64,000 nt of DNA from Burkholderiales bacterium GJ-E10 (GCA_000828975.1 AP014683.1:248001-312000); one strand, 5' to 3'; shown: positions 1 to 8,671, numbered from the stretch's first letter. Notes: generated by a model from the sequence alone, not told the origin. A program made the numbers and translations.

Positions 1-313
1 TTGACGACAACCATCGCCGAGTCGAACGTCGGCCTCGTGCGCCCGGTGCACCGGGTCGCCAGATCAGACGGTCGTAAGGCGCGACGCGCGGTCGTCACAG
101 GCCGTCGATCGCCAGGAAATTGATGCCAACCGGTTCGCGGCGGACTTGTTGATGCCAGAAAGTTTCGTCATAGAGGCGGTACGCCGCCGGCAGGAAAAGA
201 AAGCGGATATCTCACCGAGCCAAATCATCGATGAGCTGGCGGCTGAATTTCAGGTCAGCCCCCAAGCGATGGAGTACCGGCTGACAAATCTCGGCATGTT
301 CATTCCGCAGTAG
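1..313 (+). pseudogene. Fragment of an ImmA/IrrE-family metallopeptidase (C-terminal part, reading frame disturbed)
   Basis: The frame ending at the stop at 311-313 encodes a C-terminal segment with EIDANRFAADLLMPE, which matches the conserved E-x2-AN-x-FAAxLLMP helix that supplies the third zinc ligand in ImmA/IrrE (COG2856) peptidases. These proteins usually cleave a phage or mobile-element repressor. A stop lies at 2-4 in this frame. The preceding segment that should carry the HEXXH zinc motif is only vaguely recognisable, in a different frame (TIAESN.. where TIAHELGH is expected). The gene is therefore either frameshifted or runs in from the left in degraded form. No HEXXH is visible. I read it as a decayed remnant, but a sequencing indel at the edge would look the same. 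Confidence 0.6.
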
Positions 314-747
314 CACCGCGGGTTCCATTCTCTCGGCGCCGCCCCCCTCGTTCAGCCTAGGCCGTCCGCCGCGGCTTGACCGTCGTCGTGGCAGTCCACG
401 TTACCGGGGTAAGATCGGCTCCCTTTGGGGACGCCATTGAAATCAATGGCTTACATCGGCGGCCACCGCCAATGTTCCGGGTTTTCCCAAAGCTTGTCCA
501 AAAATCCCTCCTGAACCGTGCGATTCCGGGGGCTCGGTCGCTGCTTGCTGCGGCGGTTGACTGCGTGCGGTCTGCGTCTGCTGCGCCATTCGCCAGGGCG
601 CTCGCCGACGCGATGATCGGACTTGCGCTACAGTGGCTTGTCGCTTTTTTCAGGGTCTGCGACGGTGACGCAGCGGCCGAAGCCGGGCGCATTACCCCTC
701 TGACGTTCGCAGGAAATGACACGCGGCCGTGACCGCAAGGCTACGAA
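314..747. other. 434-bp stretch with no convincing gene
   Basis: Overlapping ORFs of about 120 codons exist on both strands, but neither has a recognisable domain or a clear ribosome binding site. They are typical of chance ORFs at this base composition. I see no tRNA, terminator or strong promoter. Confidence 0.4.
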
Positions 748-1260
748 ATGACAGAGAAAAGGCAGGTTGAGGAGATACCGCCGGCGGTGGTGATTACCGG
801 CCTGAAGCGCCGGGCCTTGCAAATCTATGGCTGGGCCCTGGATCTCATCGTTGGGGCTTTGGTCGTCGTCATGTTGCTGACTCTGATCGGGGCCGTGGTG
901 GGCCTGGTATTTGATTTCGTTACCGCCGTAGATGCCATTGGAAAGGGCGTGTCTAGCCACAGCCTTGTGCATGGGTTGGTCGACGCCCTCGATCGGCAAC
1001 TAGTGGTGGATGTCCTTTCCGTTTTCGTCCTGATCGAATTGTTTCGTACCTTCACCGATTACCTGGAGTTCCACCGCGTCCGCATGACGGTGCTGGCGGA
1101 GGTCGGCATCGCGTTCATTTTGCGGGAAATCTTCATCGGCCTTTACGACCACGCCATCGGTCCGACCGAGATTCTGGCGTTCGCCGCACTGCTTGCCGTG
1201 CTGGTCGCGGCGCGGATCGCTGCGGTTCGGTTTACGCTGCGCGTCAATAGCGCCGAGTAG
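748..1260 (+). CDS. PsiE-like (phosphate-starvation-inducible) inner-membrane protein
   Basis: The 170-residue protein has a short hydrophilic N-terminus and about four hydrophobic segments (roughly residues 30-55, 85-105, 115-130 and 140-160). It resembles the PsiE family, small inner-membrane proteins induced by phosphate starvation whose biochemical role is unknown. The FRTFTDYLEFHRVR stretch between the second and third membrane segments fits the family pattern. It stands alone, with 151 bases before the next gene. The family call rests on length, topology and this central motif, so psiE itself is not assigned. Confidence 0.65.
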   Translation: MTEKRQVEEIPPAVVITGLKRRALQIYGWALDLIVGALVVVMLLTLIGAVVGLVFDFVTAVDAIGKGVSSHSLVHGLVDALDRQLVVDVLSVFVLIELFRTFTDYLEFHRVRMTVLAEVGIAFILREIFIGLYDHAIGPTEILAFAALLAVLVAARIAAVRFTLRVNSAE

Positions 1261-1411
1261 TCCGCTCGACGCGCCGTAATGATGGAGTGCGGGTGCATGG
1301 ACGCGCTGGTTTCGAGTCCTCGTTGCCCGCTTCGATGCCGATGCGGCGAGGCTTGGCAACTGCGGTACTCTTTCTCTTTTCGGGGCTGAGAAGAAGCCCT
1401 GGAGCGGGGAA

Positions 1412-1774
1412 ATGATGCAAAACGGCGCAACGGACCGACGCCTCCACATGCGCTACCGCACGGCCGGTCGCGGCCGGTGGATTGCGATTCCTTCCGGGGT
1501 GCAGGTCGAATTCGAACTCCTGGATATTTCTCTTGGCGGAATCTCGTTCCGGGTTCCCCATCCCATTCCCGTCAACACGCGCGGCGCGATGCGGTTTTCG
1601 GTGCTGTGCGAGGGGCGGCAGGTCACGGTGGAGGCCCGCGGCGACGTGCGCAATTGCGTGCTGGAGCACTCGGAATACCGGATCGGCGTTCAGTTCCATG
1701 AACTCGGGGAGGCGGCGCACAACGCAATGGAGATGGTCATCGACGCGCGCAGCCGCATCGTCCACGGATACTAA
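1412..1774 (+). CDS. PilZ-domain protein (probable cyclic-di-GMP receptor)
   Basis: The 120-residue protein is a single PilZ domain. The N-terminal arginine cluster (RRLHMRYRTAGRGR) supplies the RxxxR c-di-GMP motif, and DISLGGIS is the D/NxSxxG motif of the first strands. Both halves of the binding site are present, so it should bind the second messenger. The partner it controls cannot be read from the sequence. It precedes the thioredoxin-fusion gene by 28 bases, so co-transcription is possible. A c-di-GMP enzyme with GGDEF and EAL domains is encoded at 25966-29289. Confidence 0.85.
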   Translation: MMQNGATDRRLHMRYRTAGRGRWIAIPSGVQVEFELLDISLGGISFRVPHPIPVNTRGAMRFSVLCEGRQVTVEARGDVRNCVLEHSEYRIGVQFHELGEAAHNAMEMVIDARSRIVHGY

Positions 1775-1802
1775 GTTCGCAGCGCTACCCTCAGGAGCGG
1801 CA

Positions 1803-2624
1803 ATGAAGGCATTTGCAATCGGTCCGTTGGTATTGCCGTACACGTGGTTCACCGGGATGGCGGCGCTCGTGCTGGGCCTCCAGGTTGGGCAGCGCGTGGC
1901 GCGTCGGGCCGGTGCGCGCGATGTCGCCCCGCATCTGTTCCACGTCCTGCTGGCCGGGCTGCTCGGCGCGCGGATCGCGTTCGTCTTGCGGTTCTGGCCC
2001 GCCTACCTGCAATCTCCCTGGAGCATTCCGGACATCCGTGACGGCGGCTGGGCGCCGCTGGCCGGTGTCATCGTGGCCCTCGGTTATGCGCTCTGGCTGG
2101 ATCGCGGCATCGCCGGCCTGCGCAAGCCGATCGTCGCCGGCGCGCTGGCGGCAAGCTGCGTCGGGGCCTTGGGCGCGGGGGTGGTTGCGGCGTTGCCGTC
2201 GGCGCGCGGTGCTGCGCTGCCGGACATTCGCCTGCCGGCGCTTGCCGGCGGCAGCGTGTCGCTTGCCGACTTTCGTGGCAAGCCGGTGGTCGTGAACGTA
2301 TGGGCGACGTGGTGTCCGCCCTGCGTCCGCGAACTGCCGGCGCTGGTGCGCGCGCAGGCGGAACATCCGGAGGTCCGGTTCGTTTTCGTTGCGCAAGAGA
2401 GCGCCGCGCAGCGGGTACGCGCATTCCTGCTGTCGCAGCATCTGGCGCCCCGCAATGTCCTGCTCGACGCCGACGGCGCCGTGGCGGCGCGGTTCCGGTC
2501 GCGCGCGCTGCCGACGACCCTGTTCTTCGATGCCCGGGGCCGCTTGGCGGCGGCGCGGATGGGGGCGTTGTCGGCCGCGACCCTGGCGCAGCGTCTGGAG
2601 CGGATTTCGGGGGACGCGCGATGA
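1803..2624 (+). CDS. Membrane thiol-disulfide oxidoreductase: Lgt-like membrane domain fused to a TlpA/ResA thioredoxin domain
   Basis: The 273-residue protein starts at ATG 1803, preceded by CAGGAGCGGCA. An upstream in-frame extension only shadows the PilZ gene. Residues 1 to about 130 hold several hydrophobic helices and a segment resembling the prolipoprotein diacylglyceryl transferase membrane fold (LLAGLLGARIAFVLRFW). From about residue 138 a thioredoxin fold follows, with the WCPPC active site near residues 170-174 and the cis-proline loop ALPTTLFF. The catalytic domain should face the periplasm and reduce or oxidise protein disulfides, for example in cytochrome c maturation. Lgt catalytic residues are not evident, so I infer an anchoring role for the N-terminal part. 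Its stop overlaps the start of greB by four bases. Confidence 0.78.
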   Translation: MKAFAIGPLVLPYTWFTGMAALVLGLQVGQRVARRAGARDVAPHLFHVLLAGLLGARIAFVLRFWPAYLQSPWSIPDIRDGGWAPLAGVIVALGYALWLDRGIAGLRKPIVAGALAASCVGALGAGVVAALPSARGAALPDIRLPALAGGSVSLADFRGKPVVVNVWATWCPPCVRELPALVRAQAEHPEVRFVFVAQESAAQRVRAFLLSQHLAPRNVLLDADGAVAARFRSRALPTTLFFDARGRLAAARMGALSAATLAQRLERISGDAR

Positions 2625-3199
2625 GCAAGGCGTTCGTGAAAGAGTCGGCCGGCGACGAGGAGGATGAATTCGAAGCGCCGGCGATCCCGGTCGGTGCCAA
2701 GAATTACATGACGACGGGCGGCTATTGGCGGTTGCGCCGGGAATTGACCCATCTCGTCAACGTCGCGCGGCCGGAGGTGGTGCGCACGGTGTCGTGGGCG
2801 GCGTCGAACGGCGACCGCTCGGAAAACGGCGACTACATCTATGGCAAGCGGCGCCTGCGCGAGATCGATCGCCGCATCCGCTTCCTGACCAAGCGGCTCG
2901 AATCGGCCGAGGTCGTCGACCCGGCGGCACGGGGCGCGACCGATCAGGTGTTCTTCGGAGCCCACGTCGAATATGAAACCAGCGACGGTTCGCGCAACGC
3001 GGTGACGATCGTCGGAGTGGATGAGGTCGACCCCGCGCGTCGACGCGTGAGCTGGATTTCGCCCATCGCGCGCGCCCTGCTCAAGGCGCGGGAAGGCGAC
3101 GTGGTGCAGTTCCGCACCCCCGCGGGCACCGAGACGATCGAGATCCTCTCGGTGCGTTATTCCTCGGAGGATTCCGACGACGAGTCGTCGGCGGCCTGA
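2621..3199 (+). CDS. greB: Transcription elongation factor GreB
   Basis: The 192-residue protein matches GreA/GreB. An N-terminal coiled coil (about residues 25-100) includes NYMTTGGYWRLRRELTHL and the acidic tip region NGDRSENGDYIYGKRRLREID, which enters the RNA polymerase secondary channel. The C-terminal FKBP-like domain includes RRRVSWISPIARALLKAREGD. GreB stimulates transcript cleavage in backtracked polymerase. The YIYGKRRLREIDRRIRFL signature favours GreB over GreA. An Asp/Glu-rich tail follows. The gene is coupled to the upstream thioredoxin fusion by an ATGA overlap. Its last 43 bases overlap the 3' end of the convergent spoT gene. Confidence 0.93.
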   Translation: MSKAFVKESAGDEEDEFEAPAIPVGAKNYMTTGGYWRLRRELTHLVNVARPEVVRTVSWAASNGDRSENGDYIYGKRRLREIDRRIRFLTKRLESAEVVDPAARGATDQVFFGAHVEYETSDGSRNAVTIVGVDEVDPARRRVSWISPIARALLKAREGDVVQFRTPAGTETIEILSVRYSSEDSDDESSAA

Positions 3200-5553
3200 G
3201 CCCTCGGCGATTGCCGGGTGCGCGCAACCCGCGTCACCTGGCGGATGTGGCGCAGCGTCCGTACGACGCGGGCCAGGTGGCGCCGGTCGTGGACCTGGAT
3301 CTTGAAGTGGATGGTGACGTCGTTGGCGTCCTCGTCGTCGACATTCACGCTGGCGATGTTCGACTCCGATTCGGCAATGGCCACGGCGACGTAGCCCAGG
3401 ACGCCGCGCTCGTTGCGCGCCCGCACGTCGATGTTCACCGCATAGACGCCGATCGGGTTCTGCGCCCAGCGCAGTTCGATCCATCGCTCCGGTTCGCCCC
3501 GGCGGGCCCGTTTGGCAACCGAGCAGTCCGCCTGATGGACGATCAGGCCCAGATCCCGCCGCAGCTGGCCGATGATTTCGTCGCCCGGGATCGGCGTGCA
3601 GCAGTTGGCGAATTGCAGGGCCATGCCTTCGGTGCCTTCGATCTGCAGCGCACCGCCGGACTTGGCGTCGAACGCCGTCATCGATTCCCCGGCATCCCCG
3701 GCGCCCGCCGCCGGGGGGGCACCGCGGAACAGGATGATGCTCAACTGCCGCGCAAGCACGGCGGCCAGGCGTCGGCCCAGGCCGATGTCGGACAGCAGGT
3801 CTTCCCGATCTTTGGCCTGCGCCTCGCGCAGCAGTTCGTTCCACTGGCCGGCATCCACATCGGCTAGATCGAACGTGAACTGGTGCGCCGCCTGGGCCAA
3901 CAGCCGCTGGCCGAGTTCGACGGACTCGTGGCGTTTCATCGTCCGCAGGAAATGGCGGATTTCCGATCGGGCGCGCCCGGTCCGCACGAAGCCGAGCCAG
4001 CCGGGATTGGGCTGCGCCGTCGGGCCGATGATGACCTCCACGATCTCGCCGTTGTGCAGTTCGCTGCGCAGCGATTGCATGTCGCCGTTGATCCGCGCCG
4101 CGATGCAGCGGTTGCCGATGTCGGTGTGGATCGCATAGGCGAAATCGACCGGGGTTGCACCGCGCGGCAACGGCACGATCTTCCCTTTGGGCGTGAAGAC
4201 GTAGACCTTGTCCGGGAACAGGTCCACTTTGATCGTTTCGAGAAATTCGGCGGAATCCCCCGTCTGCTGCTGGATCTCGATGAGCGACTGCAGCCATTCG
4301 TGGGTGCGCGCCTGCATCTCGGTGAAACTCTTGGCGTTTTCCTTGTACAGCCAATGTGCCGCGACGCCCGATTCGGCAATGCGGTTCATGTCGCGCGTGC
4401 GGATCTGGAACTCGACCGGCTGGCCGAACGGCCCGATCAGGGTCGTATGCAGCGACTGGTAGCCGTTGAGTTTGGGGATCGCGATGTAGTCCTTGAACTT
4501 CCCCGGAACCGGTTTGTAGAGGCCGTGCAGCACGCCCAGGGCGAGGTAGCACTCGGGAACCGAGCCGACGATCACGCGGAAGCCGTAGATGTCGAGCACC
4601 TCGGAGAGCGACAGGTGCTTTTCGGCCATCTTGCGGTAGATGCCGTAGAGGGTCTTCTCCCGTCCGAATACCTCGGCCTTGAGCTTGTTGCGCGTCAGTG
4701 TCTCCTGCACGGCGACGCGGATCTTTTCCAGCACTTCGCGCCGGTTGCCGCGGGCCGTGAGGATCGCCTTTTCGAGCACCCGGTGGCGCATCGGGTAGAG
4801 ATGCGCGAAGCATGCCTCCTGCAGCTCGCGGTAGATTTCGTTCAAGCCGAGGCGGTGTGCGATCGGAACGTAGATTTCCAGCGTTTCGCGGGCGATCCGC
4901 CGCTGGCGCCCCCGATCCATCGCCTCGAGCGTGCGGATGTTGTGCAGGCGGTCGGCGAGCTTGATGAGGATGACGCGGACGTCGTGCGCCATCGCCAGCA
5001 GCATCTTGCGGAAGTTTTCCGCTTGCGCCTCGGCCTGGCTCGCGAAGTTCAGGCGATCGAGCTTGGACACGCCATCGACCAGGTCGGCGACCACCGGGCC
5101 GAACTTCGCGACCAGATCCGACTTCGATACGCCGGAGTCCTCCATGACGTCATGCAGCAGCGCGGCCTGGATCGCCGGGACGTCCATGCGCCATTTGGCA
5201 AGGATTCCCGCGACGGCGACCGGATGGGTGATGTAGGGTTCGCCGCTCTTGCGAAACTGGCCGAGGTGCGCGGCGTCCGAGAAGCGGAAGGCTTCGCGGA
5301 CTTTCTGGATGTCGCTTGAGGAAAGGTAGGTCTTGAGCGTCTCGGTCAGTTCGCCGAAACGTACGACGCGGGGATCGAGAGTCGCCTGGTCTGCACCGGT
5401 TCGCCACACCGCGCTCCCGGCCTTGCGCAGGGCCGCCGCGGCCCTGCGGGCGAACCCGGCGGGCTTGGGCTGCGCCTCCGGTCCTTCCGGCGCGGCGGGA
5501 GCGGGCGGCGGTACGGGGGCAGGGGCCGGGTCGCCCGGCGACGTGGTGGTCAT
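3157..5553 (-). CDS. spoT: Bifunctional (p)ppGpp synthetase/hydrolase SpoT
   Basis: The 798-residue RelA/SpoT protein has an Ala/Pro-rich N-terminus. The HD hydrolase domain follows, with HDVMED at residues 134-139 intact, so (p)ppGpp hydrolysis is expected. The synthetase domain contains YGIYRK, DIYGFRVIV and GYQSLHTTL. A TGS domain starts around DLFPDKVYVFTPKG, and a C-terminal ACT domain ends in R..R basic repeats. It adjusts the alarmone level during starvation. The gene lies 60 bases behind rpoZ on the same strand, the usual arrangement, and is probably transcribed with it. Its 3' end overlaps the convergent greB by 43 bases. Confidence 0.95.
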   Translation of the reverse strand: MTTTSPGDPAPAPVPPPAPAAPEGPEAQPKPAGFARRAAAALRKAGSAVWRTGADQATLDPRVVRFGELTETLKTYLSSSDIQKVREAFRFSDAAHLGQFRKSGEPYITHPVAVAGILAKWRMDVPAIQAALLHDVMEDSGVSKSDLVAKFGPVVADLVDGVSKLDRLNFASQAEAQAENFRKMLLAMAHDVRVILIKLADRLHNIRTLEAMDRGRQRRIARETLEIYVPIAHRLGLNEIYRELQEACFAHLYPMRHRVLEKAILTARGNRREVLEKIRVAVQETLTRNKLKAEVFGREKTLYGIYRKMAEKHLSLSEVLDIYGFRVIVGSVPECYLALGVLHGLYKPVPGKFKDYIAIPKLNGYQSLHTTLIGPFGQPVEFQIRTRDMNRIAESGVAAHWLYKENAKSFTEMQARTHEWLQSLIEIQQQTGDSAEFLETIKVDLFPDKVYVFTPKGKIVPLPRGATPVDFAYAIHTDIGNRCIAARINGDMQSLRSELHNGEIVEVIIGPTAQPNPGWLGFVRTGRARSEIRHFLRTMKRHESVELGQRLLAQAAHQFTFDLADVDAGQWNELLREAQAKDREDLLSDIGLGRRLAAVLARQLSIILFRGAPPAAGAGDAGESMTAFDAKSGGALQIEGTEGMALQFANCCTPIPGDEIIGQLRRDLGLIVHQADCSVAKRARRGEPERWIELRWAQNPIGVYAVNIDVRARNERGVLGYVAVAIAESESNIASVNVDDEDANDVTIHFKIQVHDRRHLARVVRTLRHIRQVTRVARTRQSPRAQAADDSSSESSEE

Positions 5554-5613
5554 GAACGCTACGCTAGCGCGCAGGCGTCAAATCGGCAATTGGCTGCCGG
5601 GCGGGGAAAGCGG

Positions 5614-5817
5614 TCAGGTCGGAACCTTGCGCAGCATTTCGAGCCCCACCTTCCCGGAGGCGATTTCGCGCAGCGCCGCCACGGCGGGCTTGTCCTTGGT
5701 CTCGATCCGGGGCGTGTGCCCCTGGGAAAGCTGGCGGGCGCGATACGCTGCCGCAAGCACGAGCTGGAAGCGGTTCGGGATCTGTTTGAGGCAATCTTCG
5801 ACGGTGATGCGGGCCAT
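5614..5817 (-). CDS. rpoZ: DNA-directed RNA polymerase omega subunit
   Basis: The 67-residue protein matches Rpo[31 protein letters not shown] is split by the usual NRF.L...A..RA pattern, and [16 protein letters not shown] is the second conserved block. Omega binds the beta-prime C-terminus, helps core assembly and forms part of a ppGpp site. It is the first gene of the rpoZ-spoT unit. In many relatives gmk lies upstream, but here the upstream neighbour is an unrelated response regulator. Confidence 0.95.
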   Translation of the reverse strand: MARITVEDCLKQIPNRFQLVLAAAYRARQLSQGHTPRIETKDKPAVAALREIASGKVGLEMLRKVPT

Positions 5818-5853
5818 GATCGGGCAACCAGTCAGTCAGGATGTAGGGGGGCG

Positions 5854-5881
5854 ATTATAGACGTCGGGCGGCATCGATCAA
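5854..5881 (-). promoter_or_regulatory. Probable sigma-70 promoter of rpoZ-spoT
   Basis: On the minus strand a perfect TATAAT (5859-5854) follows TTGATC (5881-5876) at a 16-base spacing. The start point would be about 30 bases upstream of the rpoZ ATG. Confidence 0.6.
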
Positions 5882-5915
5882 AACCATGCCCGTACCGCTT
5901 GCGCGGCGCGGGCGG

Positions 5916-6521
5916 CTACGGCCGGATCAGCTTCCCCGTGACCGCCTGCACCACCGCCTGGATCCGCGTCGCCACGCCCAGTTTGGCGCGGGCGTTGTCG
6001 ATGTGGAAGTCCACGGTCCGCTTGCTCAGCCCGACGATCTGGGCGATTTCGTCCGAGGTCTTGCCGCGCGCCGACCAAGTGAGCACCTCGGCCTCGCGCG
6101 CGGTGAGCCCGACGTTGCGCTGCCAGTGTCCGGCGCGCGCGACGCGTGCCAGCCGTGCGGTGATGATGGCCGCGAGCACGTCGAAGTCGATCGGTTTGGT
6201 GACATAGTCGTCGGCGCCGAGTTGGCGGCCCTTGAGCTGGTTCTCCCGCTCGGTGAGCGCCGTGAGAAACACGAACGGCATGTCCGAAAATCGCGGCGCC
6301 ATGGCGGTGAGATGCTCCAGGACCTCGAACCCGGAGAGGCCGGGCATGCTCACATCGCACAACACGAGGTCCGGCTGGCGGGCCAGGATCGACGCCATCC
6401 CGGCATGCCCGTCGTATGCCAGAATGACTTCGTAGCCGCGTTCGGCAAGGTCCTCCTGGACGAGCGACGCGGTTTCGCGTTCGTCTTCGATGCACAGGAT
6501 CGTTTTTCGGCTTCCGGCCAC
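5916..6521 (-). CDS. Two-component response regulator, receiver plus LuxR-type HTH
   Basis: The 201-residue protein uses the GTG at 6521, which has AAAGG ten bases upstream. Starts further upstream in this frame would run into the kinase gene. The receiver has the acidic pair in ILCIEDE, phospho-acceptor Asp near residue 56 in LVLCDVSMPG, and the conserved lysine in VTKPID. The C-terminal LuxR/FixJ HTH (GLTAREAEVLTWSARGKTSDEIAQ, split after A) is intact, so it should be a DNA-binding activator or repressor. It is transcribed away from the histidine kinase gene, whose start is only 30 bases distant. The pairing is inferred from position. The target genes and signal are not visible. Confidence 0.9.
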   Translation of the reverse strand: MAGSRKTILCIEDERETASLVQEDLAERGYEVILAYDGHAGMASILARQPDLVLCDVSMPGLSGFEVLEHLTAMAPRFSDMPFVFLTALTERENQLKGRQLGADDYVTKPIDFDVLAAIITARLARVARAGHWQRNVGLTAREAEVLTWSARGKTSDEIAQIVGLSKRTVDFHIDNARAKLGVATRIQAVVQAVTGKLIRP

Positions 6522-6551
6522 GGTGTACCAACCTTTCAGCAGGCGGCGATC

Positions 6552-8150
6552 GTGACGCAACGCTACTCCATCCGAACGCGGCTGTCGCTTGCCCTGGCCC
6601 TGCTCGGCCTGCTGGCGTTGGCGCTGGGGGTGTTCAGCGTGGCGAGCCTGCGGACGGTCGACTCGGCGTCGGCGCAAATCCGCGATCGATGGCTGCAGAG
6701 CGTGCGTTTTCTGGGCGACGTCACCAATTACACATCCGATTTCCGCGGTGCCGAGGCCGACCGGCTGCTTGCCCGAACCCCCGCCGATGTCACCGCCGCC
6801 GACCATGCCATCGCCAATCTGGATCGCATCATATCGGTTTCGCGGCGCAATTATGAGTCGCTTCCCCACAGCGACACCGAAACGGAGTTGTGGCGGGATT
6901 TCGAAGGGTACTGGGCGACATACCGGAGCGTGGCGGACCAGGAGTTCGCGTTGGCGCGGCGGCGGCGCGTGCGGGAGGCCGAGACGCTGTACCGATCGAA
7001 ATCGATGACGGCGTACCGCGCGGCCAGTGACGCCGTGGATCTCCTTACCGACCGCACGGTCCGCAGCGCCAACGAGGCCAGCGACCGCGCGGACGAAACG
7101 TTTCATCAGGCGTTTCTCTGGATCGGGACCGCCATCGCCGTCGCGGGATTGTGGGTGGTTCTGTCGATATGGCACATCACGCGCACGGTGTCGGGGCCGA
7201 TCCTCGGTCTGGCCGGTCGCATGCGAGACCTGGCGGCGAGCCGTACGGACGGCGAGATCGAGGGAACCGGTCGGGGCGACGAAATCGGCGAAATGGCGCG
7301 CGCCGTGGTGGTGTTCCGCAACAACGCGATCGAACTCATGGCGAGCCAGCGCGGGCTGGAACAGCAGGCATCGATGCTCGCCGAGAAATTGGAGGCCGAG
7401 CGGGAATTGGCGGCGATGCAGCGCAATTTCATCGCCGTCGCTTCGCACGAGTTCCGCACGCCGCTGACCTGGATCGATGGGCAGGCGCAGCGGCTGCTCA
7501 AGATGAAGGGAGCATCGGACGACGAGATTTTCGAGCGCGCCGGAAAGATCCGGGCTGCGGTGCAGCGGATCACGAACGTGATGGACCGGCTGCTGAACTC
7601 GTCGCTGTTGGTCGAGGAGCGCGGCAGCCTGTACTTCCATCCCGCGCCGATCGATCTGGCGGCGATCCTGCGCGAGGTGTGTCAGGTGTACCGGGAAATC
7701 GCGTCGGGGGCGAAGATCGCCGAGGACCTGTCGGGTCTGCCGCCGCAGATCGAGGGGGATGCCAGACTGCTGGATCAGGCGTTCGGGAACTTGTTGTCCA
7801 ATGCGATCAAGTATTCTCCGGGCGGTGCGCGGGTGCAGGTCCTTGGTGGCGTGGAGTGCGGACCAGAAGGCGCCCCGACGCGGGTGCGGGTGGCGGTCGA
7901 GGATCAGGGTATGGGAATCCCTTCCGAGGATCGGGAGCATTTGTTCGAGCGCCATTTTCGCGGCGCAATGGTCAAAGGAATTGTCGGAACCGGGATCGGC
8001 CTGTACCTGGCGAAGATGATCGTCGACATGCACGGAGGCGAGATTCGGGTCGAGAGCGAGACGGGGCGCGGTTCCCGATTTACGGTGATCCTGCCGATCG
8101 CGCAGGAGGGGAAGGCCGGGCGGGCGATGGCAGGCGTGGAGTCGCAATGA
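6552..8150 (+). CDS. Membrane sensor histidine kinase
   Basis: The 532-residue protein uses GTG 6552. It has a transmembrane helix at about residues 10-32, a roughly 150-residue helical periplasmic sensor region resembling a four-helix bundle, and a second transmembrane helix near 186-210. HAMP follows (PILGLAGRMRDLA..GDEIGEMARAV), then a coiled coil, HisKA with the phospho-histidine in ASHEFRTPL (about residue 299), and an HATPase domain (NLLSNAIKYSPGG, DQGMGIP, GTGIGLYLAK). All catalytic boxes are present. Its predicted partner is the divergent response regulator. The stop overlaps the start of the exported protein at 8147 (ATGA), suggesting translational coupling. Confidence 0.92.
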   Translation: MTQRYSIRTRLSLALALLGLLALALGVFSVASLRTVDSASAQIRDRWLQSVRFLGDVTNYTSDFRGAEADRLLARTPADVTAADHAIANLDRIISVSRRNYESLPHSDTETELWRDFEGYWATYRSVADQEFALARRRRVREAETLYRSKSMTAYRAASDAVDLLTDRTVRSANEASDRADETFHQAFLWIGTAIAVAGLWVVLSIWHITRTVSGPILGLAGRMRDLAASRTDGEIEGTGRGDEIGEMARAVVVFRNNAIELMASQRGLEQQASMLAEKLEAERELAAMQRNFIAVASHEFRTPLTWIDGQAQRLLKMKGASDDEIFERAGKIRAAVQRITNVMDRLLNSSLLVEERGSLYFHPAPIDLAAILREVCQVYREIASGAKIAEDLSGLPPQIEGDARLLDQAFGNLLSNAIKYSPGGARVQVLGGVECGPEGAPTRVRVAVEDQGMGIPSEDREHLFERHFRGAMVKGIVGTGIGLYLAKMIVDMHGGEIRVESETGRGSRFTVILPIAQEGKAGRAMAGVESQ

Positions 8151-8671
8151 CAGGAAATAGGGACGGGCGGAACGTGGGGAACAGCGGAATTCTTGGGTGC
8201 GTAGACAGAGGGGGGCGGCGGCTTCCGCAAGCTGTGCTGGCGGTCGGCCTGGCGGTCGCGGCGGCGGTTGCGGCGGCCGATGACAATGCGTTGCCGGTGG
8301 TGTCGCGCGGCGAGTGCAATTCGGCCGTGATTTCGCGCTGTCGTGAGCCGCTGTCGGATCAGCCGGTCGTGATCGATCCGGCGTTTCCGGTGGGCGGGAT
8401 CACCCGCAGGCAATGGGGGAACATCCTGAATTCGATTCCCGATGCCGGGCGGATCGTGATTTTCGGCGAGCGCCTGCGCGGCCCCGGGGTGCATGCCGTG
8501 TTCACCCGCAATCTCGGGACGGAGCGGCCTGAGCAGATCACGCGCAAGGCTCCGGGAGGAGCCCTATGTACGACATCAACCCGTAGCGGCTCGACGTACT
8601 GCTCCCGCTCCGGGAACGTGATGCCGGGCGTCGAGCCGCCGATCGTGCAGACGTGGTCATTCCATTTTTGA
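8147..8671 (+). CDS. Exported protein of unknown function, coupled to the histidine kinase gene
   Basis: I do not recognise this 174-residue protein. It has a polar N-terminus, a hydrophobic Ala/Val segment (AVLAVGLAVAAAVAAADD) that looks like a late signal peptide, and about 128 mature residues with four cysteines (GEC, SRC, ALC, TYC) that could form two disulfides. Its ATG overlaps the kinase stop, so it may be a periplasmic accessory to that sensor. Its last 134 bases are antisense to the 3' end of imuA. One of the two overlapping reading frames may be shorter than drawn in life. The length of the pre-signal segment makes the start uncertain. Confidence 0.6.
   Translation: MTGNRDGRNVGNSGILGCVDRGGRRLPQAVLAVGLAVAAAVAAADDNALPVVSRGECNSAVISRCREPLSDQPVVIDPAFPVGGITRRQWGNILNSIPDAGRIVIFGERLRGPGVHAVFTRNLGTERPEQITRKAPGGALCTTSTRSGSTYCSRSGNVMPGVEPPIVQTWSFHF

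Noticed and set aside
376-732. 118-codon ORF on the plus strand and a similar one on the minus strand
   Set aside because: Mutually overlapping, no similarity, no good ribosome binding site.
2084-4813. 909-codon open frame on the minus strand over greB and spoT
   Set aside because: Alternative frame of spoT on the same strand, continuing antisense to greB.
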